64,000 nucleotides of DNA from Mesorhizobium atlanticum (GTDB lineage Bacteria > Pseudomonadota > Alphaproteobacteria > Rhizobiales > Rhizobiaceae). Both the position numbers and the translations under genes were made by a program. Under the pieces are notes generated by a model. That model ran no database searches. It worked only from the letters and a program-made list of their open reading frames with translations, and had not been told where the DNA came from. Shown here piece after piece: positions 60,651 to 64,000 of the stretch (its first letter is position 1; each line of letters starts with the position of its first letter). Location of the stretch: positions 682,001-746,000 of the forward strand of contig NZ_QMBQ01000002.1 in assembly GCF_003289965.1 (NCBI RefSeq), given 5' to 3'.

Positions 60651-61076
60651 TTACGCGCCTATGGCTTCAAGGCCTTCCTCCAGCCAATCGGCGAGCATCG
60701 GCAGGCCGAGCAGATATTTGGCTGTCCGCTTCCTGGGACGCTCCCTAGCGGCTGCCACCGCGTCCGCCCATTCGGATGCGTCATAGTCGCCGCGCCCGAC
60801 CCAGGCGAGCGCGATCAGTTCGGCCGCTTCGTCGATATTGAGATCGTTGATCAACTCGCGGAATTCCTCCTCGGTGAGGTCTTCCGAGGCTTCCTCGACA
60901 AGGCCGTCATGGTGATGGCTGGCATGCGCGTCGCCGTCGAACTCGACCTCGTGCTCGGCGCCGTCGTCATAGTCCTCGTTGACAGCGGCGCTCAGCGCCT
61001 TGGCCTTGAGGATGAACAGGCGCACCGTGTCCGGGTCGATGGAAAGCTCCCATTCTTTCTCGAGGCGCTGCTGCAC
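60651..61076 (-). CDS. DUF3775 protein
   Basis: 141 residues from GTG 61076 (GGAGAAGG upstream). WELSIDPDTVRLFILKAKALSAAV, DLTEEEFRELINDLNIDEAAELIALAWVGRGDYDASEWADAVAAARERPRKRTAKYLLGLPMLADWLEEGLEAIG is DUF3775. The middle is acidic and His-rich (EHEVEFDGDAHASHHHDG). Function unknown. Confidence 0.87.
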   Translation of the reverse strand: MQQRLEKEWELSIDPDTVRLFILKAKALSAAVNEDYDDGAEHEVEFDGDAHASHHHDGLVEEASEDLTEEEFRELINDLNIDEAAELIALAWVGRGDYDASEWADAVAAARERPRKRTAKYLLGLPMLADWLEEGLEAIGA

Positions 61077-61253
61077 GGTCCTTCTCCACGTGATGCGCTT
61101 GGCCCGATGATAGCGGATTTGCAGCGCGCGTCACGTCCGGAGGCAAGGCTCTGTTTCGGGCCGCGCAAAATAGTTCGGCAGCCGCCCGCATTTCGGGATG
61201 AAACCGCGCCAGAGCGGCGTTAGTCTGCCATTGTCACGCTCACGGAGGCTTCG

Positions 61254-61790
61254 ATGCGCAGACGATTGCTTGTTCAAGTCATGGCTCTTGCGGCGCTGCC
61301 GCTGTTCGTTGCGCCGGCCTATACGGCCGGTGAAAGTGGCGGCAGCGGTGGCCAGACGACCACCACCTGCAAGAAGGGCGAGGTCTGGGACAAGAAGAAG
61401 AACAAATGCGTGAAGCCGCAATATGGCATGCTGGATGACGACAGCATCTATGAGGCCGGCCACGATCTGGCGATGGCCGGGCGCTATGACGAGGCGATCT
61501 CGGTGCTGACGCTCGCCGCCAACAAGCAGGATCCGCGCATCCTCAACTATCTCGGCTATTCGCATCGCCATTCGGGCCGCGTCACGGTCGGCCTCGGCTA
61601 CTATGAGGAAGCGCTGCGCATCGACCCGAACTACACGCTGGTGCGCGAATATCTGGGCGAAGCGCATCTGCAGATCGGCGATCTCGCCGGCGCGCAGCAG
61701 CAACTCCAGGAAATCGAAAAGCGGACCGGCAAGGGCTCGCGCGAATACGGCATGCTGTCCGAGCAGATCGATCATTTCCTGCGGAGCTGA
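61254..61790 (+). CDS. Exported TPR protein
   Basis: 178 residues. Signal peptide to about residue 24 (PAYTAGES). CKKGEVWDKKKNKCVKP is a two-Cys motif common in rhizobial TPR proteins. Two to three TPR units follow: IYEAGHDLAMAGRYDEAISVLTLAANKQDPRILNYLGYSHRHSGRVTVGLGYYEEALRIDPNYTLVREYLGEAHLQIGDLAGAQQQLQEIEKR. Function unknown; TPRs mediate protein contacts in the periplasm. A strong terminator follows. Confidence 0.85.
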   Translation: MRRRLLVQVMALAALPLFVAPAYTAGESGGSGGQTTTTCKKGEVWDKKKNKCVKPQYGMLDDDSIYEAGHDLAMAGRYDEAISVLTLAANKQDPRILNYLGYSHRHSGRVTVGLGYYEEALRIDPNYTLVREYLGEAHLQIGDLAGAQQQLQEIEKRTGKGSREYGMLSEQIDHFLRS

Positions 61791-61810
61791 ACAGGCTTCA
61801 AGCTCTTCGG

Positions 61811-61841
61811 GCCGGCTGCGAGCAATCGTAGCCGGCTTTTT
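61811..61841 (+). terminator. Intrinsic terminator of the TPR gene
   Basis: GCCGGCTGCGA-GCAA-TCGTAGCCGGC with one G-T pair and a GNRA-like loop, then TTTTTG. Confidence 0.9.
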
Positions 61842-61926
61842 GTTGTTCGCCTCCAGCCGGCGTCCGCGAAAGCGGTGATCATTTTGCCCAACTTCATTTT
61901 TGCACGTGAAAATCGCGCCAAGATCG

Positions 61927-61932
61927 CTATAT
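61927..61932 (+). promoter_or_regulatory. Probable -10 element of the greA leader
   Basis: CTATAT, the usual alphaproteobacterial -10 form, 24 bases before the leader hairpin. A TTTTGCACGTGAAAA palindrome lies around -35 (61897-61912). Confidence 0.45.
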
Positions 61933-61950
61933 TCAGGGAAATTGTGGTGA

Positions 61951-61992
61951 AACGGTTCCGTTAGCCCGAGGCTGCCGGACCGTTTTCTTTTT
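61951..61992 (+). terminator. Terminator or attenuator inside the greA leader
   Basis: AACGGTTCCG (61951-61960) pairs with CGGACCGTT (61976-61984) with a single bulge; the loop contains a smaller AGCC/GGCT stem. It is followed by TTCTTTTT. It lies 60 bases upstream of the greA start and 110 bases after the previous gene's own terminator. Confidence 0.75.
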
Positions 61993-62052
61993 GTACCCAT
62001 TTGACAAGGCTGCTCCCGAAAAGCGGGGGTGGCGGCAGGAAAGGTCAGGCAT

Positions 62053-62526
62053 ATGATCAAGGTCCCGATGACAGGCGAGGGGTTCGCGTCATTGAAGGAA
62101 GAACTGCGTTGGCGCCAGCAAGAGGAGCGTCCGCGTATCATCGAGGCGATCTCCGAAGCGCGCTCGCATGGCGACCTGTCCGAAAATGCCGAATATCACG
62201 CGGCGAAGGAATCGCAGAGCCACAATGAAGGCCGCATCAACGAGCTCGAGGATCTGATCGCGCGCGCCGAGGTCATCGACGTCTCCAAGCTGTCCGGCGA
62301 CAAGGTGAAGTTCGGCGCGACCGTCGTGCTCGTCGACGAGGACACCGAGGAAAAGAAGACCTACCAGATCGTCGGCGACCAGGAAGCGGATGTGAAGTCC
62401 GGCCGCATCTCGATCTCCTCGCCGATCGCGCGAGCGCTCATCGGCAAGGAAGTCGGCGACGCCATCGAGGTCAACGCTCCGGGCGGCGCCCGGGGGTATG
62501 AGATCGTCCAGGTGCAGTTCATCTGA
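62053..62526 (+). CDS. greA: Transcription elongation factor GreA
   Basis: 157 residues, normal length. N-terminal coiled coil: [53 protein letters not shown], including the acidic tip (GDLSENAEY) that enters the RNA polymerase secondary channel. C-terminal FKBP-like domain: ITEEKKTY-like ([47 protein letters not shown]). ATG 62053 has AGGTCAGG upstream. The gene is preceded by a terminator-like hairpin in its leader. GreA rescues backtracked RNA polymerase. Confidence 0.97.
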   Translation: MIKVPMTGEGFASLKEELRWRQQEERPRIIEAISEARSHGDLSENAEYHAAKESQSHNEGRINELEDLIARAEVIDVSKLSGDKVKFGATVVLVDEDTEEKKTYQIVGDQEADVKSGRISISSPIARALIGKEVGDAIEVNAPGGARGYEIVQVQFI

Positions 62527-62580
62527 GGTATTGAAAGCTGGGGCTTCGGCCTTGGTTTCAATTTCCAAACGCCGGCGCTG

Positions 62581-62627
62581 CCCCTCATCTGGTTGCCGCC
62601 ATCTTCTCCCCGTAAACGGGGGAAGGA
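62581..62627. repeat. Degenerate family C repeat end
   Basis: CCCCTCATCTGG then CTTCTCCCCGTAAACGGGGG, similar to the tips of 34071-34232. Located between convergent greA and waaC. Confidence 0.45.
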
Positions 62628-62704
62628 CGCTCTCATTGATGGTTTCGCTCGCTAAAGGTGGAGGAAGGGCGGCGCCAGCCTTTCCAATTGAATTGATTAC
62701 ACAA

Positions 62705-63691
62705 TCAGCGCTTGGCGGCTACCTTGTCGAGTGCCTGGCGTTTCATGAGCTGTTCCGCTTCCGCCATCACCTCAGCCGGCGTGATCTTGCCGCCGGCTGG
62801 CGCAAGCAAGGTCGATGCAAACTTCCCGCGCGGGCCGGTGAGACCGGGTTCCGTCGCCAGGAAAATGGCGACCGTCGGCAGGCCGAAGGCGCTGGCAAGA
62901 TGGGTGAGCCCGGTGTCGGCGCCGATGACGAGCGTCGAGCGGCCGAGGATCGCTGCGACATCCGCGAGCGGCGATTTCGCGACCAGCGCCGTCTTTGGCA
63001 CGGCTCCGGCAATGGCTTCCGCCACTTTCCTTTCCACCTCATTCGACCAGGTGACCACCGGCGTGAATTGCCGGTCAGCCAGTTGGCGCGCGGTTTCGAT
63101 CCAATCCTCGACCGGCCATTTCTTGTCTTCGCGGCTGGTGCCGTGCAGCAGGAAGGCGGTTTTGCCCTCAACGCCGGGCAGGTTCCCCGCCGGCGGCACA
63201 ATGCCTGACTCGAGCGTCGACAGGTCAGGCTGGTAACCAAGCGCAAGGCCAAACAGCCGCCTGGTGCGCTCGATGGCGTGCAGGTCGCGCGGCACGGGGA
63301 ATTTCCGCTGATAGAACAGCGTCGCCGAGGGCTCGCGGGCACTCGTCCGGTCCAAGCCGACAATCGGCGCGCCGGCCTGCATGGCGACCAGGGCCGACTT
63401 CAACAAGCCCTGGGCGTCGATGACAAGATCGTAGCGAGAGGCGCGCAACGCTCTGCGCAAGCCGGCCATCTCGCGCCATGTGCCGCTTTCAAATGGACGC
63501 TTGCGCCAGCGCCGGACTGCCACCTTGTGGATCACTCCAATCGCTGGATGCAGCGCCACGATGCCGGCAAACGGCTCCTCCACGCACCAGTCGAAGCTGA
63601 TATCGGGACGATTGCGGATCGCGTCCTCGACGGCTGGAAACGTGTGAATGACATCGCCCATCGACGATGTCTTGACGATCAGCACTTTCAT
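62705..63691 (-). CDS. waaC: LPS heptosyltransferase I
   Basis: 328 residues, GT9 family. MKVLIVKTSSMGDVIHTFPAVEDAIR is the start, with DLVIDAQGLLKSALVAMQAGAPIVGLDRTSAREPSATLFY, FLLHGTSREDKKWP (donor site), VIGADTGLTHLASAFGLPTVAIF at the end of the second domain. It adds the first L-glycero-D-manno-heptose to the KDO of lipid A. Its ATG shares ATGA with the stop of the upstream waaF-type gene. Confidence 0.93.
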   Translation of the reverse strand: MKVLIVKTSSMGDVIHTFPAVEDAIRNRPDISFDWCVEEPFAGIVALHPAIGVIHKVAVRRWRKRPFESGTWREMAGLRRALRASRYDLVIDAQGLLKSALVAMQAGAPIVGLDRTSAREPSATLFYQRKFPVPRDLHAIERTRRLFGLALGYQPDLSTLESGIVPPAGNLPGVEGKTAFLLHGTSREDKKWPVEDWIETARQLADRQFTPVVTWSNEVERKVAEAIAGAVPKTALVAKSPLADVAAILGRSTLVIGADTGLTHLASAFGLPTVAIFLATEPGLTGPRGKFASTLLAPAGGKITPAEVMAEAEQLMKRQALDKVAAKR

Positions 63692-64000
63692 GCGGCCGCC
63701 GGGACCTTGAGCAGGCGGTCGGCCGCGGCGGTGACGCGCGCGACATCGAGCGTCTTCAGGCAGTTGAGATGCCCGAGCGGGCAGACCTTCTTGTGGCAGG
63801 GCGAGCAGGACAGATGAAGCCAGATCAGCTCGGAGCGTTCGCTGAGCGGCGGCGTGTTTTCCGGCGAAGTCGAACCGTAGACGGCGACGATCGGCGTGCC
63901 GACGGCGGCCGCGACATGCATCAGGCCGCTGTCGTTCGAGACCGCAAGCTTCGCCGCGCCGATCAGATCGATGGCATCCTCAAGCCGCGTCTTGCCGGCG
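63688..64000 (-). CDS. waaF: LPS heptosyltransferase II, C-terminal part
   Basis: Only about 104 residues are inside the window; the gene continues past the right edge. AKLAVSNDSGLMHVAAAVGTPIVAVYGSTSPENTPPLSERSELIWLHLSCSPCHKKVCPLGHLNCLKTL is the conserved C-terminal GT9 region of WaaF, including the Cys-rich CSPC...CPLGHLNC segment typical of the family. It ends 4 bases into waaC, so the pair is translationally coupled and acts in LPS inner-core synthesis. Confidence 0.9.
   Translation of the reverse strand, partial: AGKTRLEDAIDLIGAAKLAVSNDSGLMHVAAAVGTPIVAVYGSTSPENTPPLSERSELIWLHLSCSPCHKKVCPLGHLNCLKTLDVARVTAAADRLLKVPAAA

Noticed and set aside
1..64000. CRISPR arrays, tRNA/rRNA genes, transposases and phage genes
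   Set aside because: No regularly spaced direct repeats, no cloverleaf-like tRNA sequence, no ribosomal RNA segments and no transposase or integrase motifs were seen.

Overview
The window is 64 kb of high-GC chromosomal DNA from an alphaproteobacterium of the order Rhizobiales, most probably Mesorhizobium or a close relative. This rests on gene content: the prs/rplY/pth/ychF and lgt/methyltransferase/pgeF blocks, a roughly 1,030-residue UvrB with long tails, a BA14K-family protein, extensin-family proteins, DUF1127, DUF3775, an NDUFAF7-like methyltransferase, and several families of palindromic intergenic repeats like those known in rhizobia. It also rests on the frequent GTG and TTG starts. 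It is ordinary core chromosome with accessory insertions. I see no phage, transposase, CRISPR array, rRNA or tRNA gene.

Layout. 0-3 kb (minus): corA (partial), ychF, pth, rplY. 3-10 kb: an accessory block separating rplY from prs, with a glutathione transferase, an OhrR-like MarR repressor divergent from an alpha/beta hydrolase, a glycosyltransferase, an Fsr-type MFS exporter divergent from an AraC regulator, and a RibD/DHFR-like reductase. 10-16 kb (minus): prs, a lipoprotein, an M24-family protein that seems to lack metal ligands, pgeF, a MidA-type methyltransferase and lgt, several with overlapping start and stop codons, then an orphan BrnA-like antitoxin. 16-24 kb: ubiK, ybjN, csaA, a GT4 glycosyltransferase, and a histidine kinase and OmpR-type regulator separated by an opposite-strand winged-helix/TPR gene; a MarR gene heads that operon. 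24-34 kb: ilvE, a metallo-beta-lactamase-fold hydrolase, BA14K, two cold-shock genes, a double-Kazal lipoprotein, a TPR-sulfotransferase, small stress or unknown proteins and an ABC-F ATPase.

34-44 kb: uvrB, a secreted EF-hand-like protein, a CapA-family protein, several DUF proteins, an unexplained 0.8-kb gap with a good minus-strand terminator, and a lipid kinase. 44-49 kb (minus): a three-gene sugar-acid type catabolic operon (GMC oxidoreductase, enolase-superfamily dehydratase, beta-hydroxyacid dehydrogenase) coupled by 4-base overlaps. 49-55 kb: thioesterase, an HxlR/FMN-reductase divergent pair, an avidin-like protein, and an HxlR-EmrA-EmrB efflux operon. 55-64 kb: an autotransporter remnant, two paralogous 58-residue proteins around a CorC/CNNM transporter, an LssY-C protein, two extensin-family proteins, a TPR protein, greA with a terminator in its leader, and waaC/waaF for LPS core heptose.

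Most noteworthy: an avidin-like protein with no visible signal peptide; palindromic repeats whose ends supply stop codons to neighbouring genes; a duplicated four-box operator between the OhrR-like gene and the hydrolase; a two-component pair split by an opposite-strand regulator; a likely ATT start codon; a short-motif repeat tail in UvrB; a terminated greA leader resembling the E. coli GraL arrangement; and a possible structured RNA near 43.1-43.5 kb. No single undescribed multi-gene system stands out with certainty.
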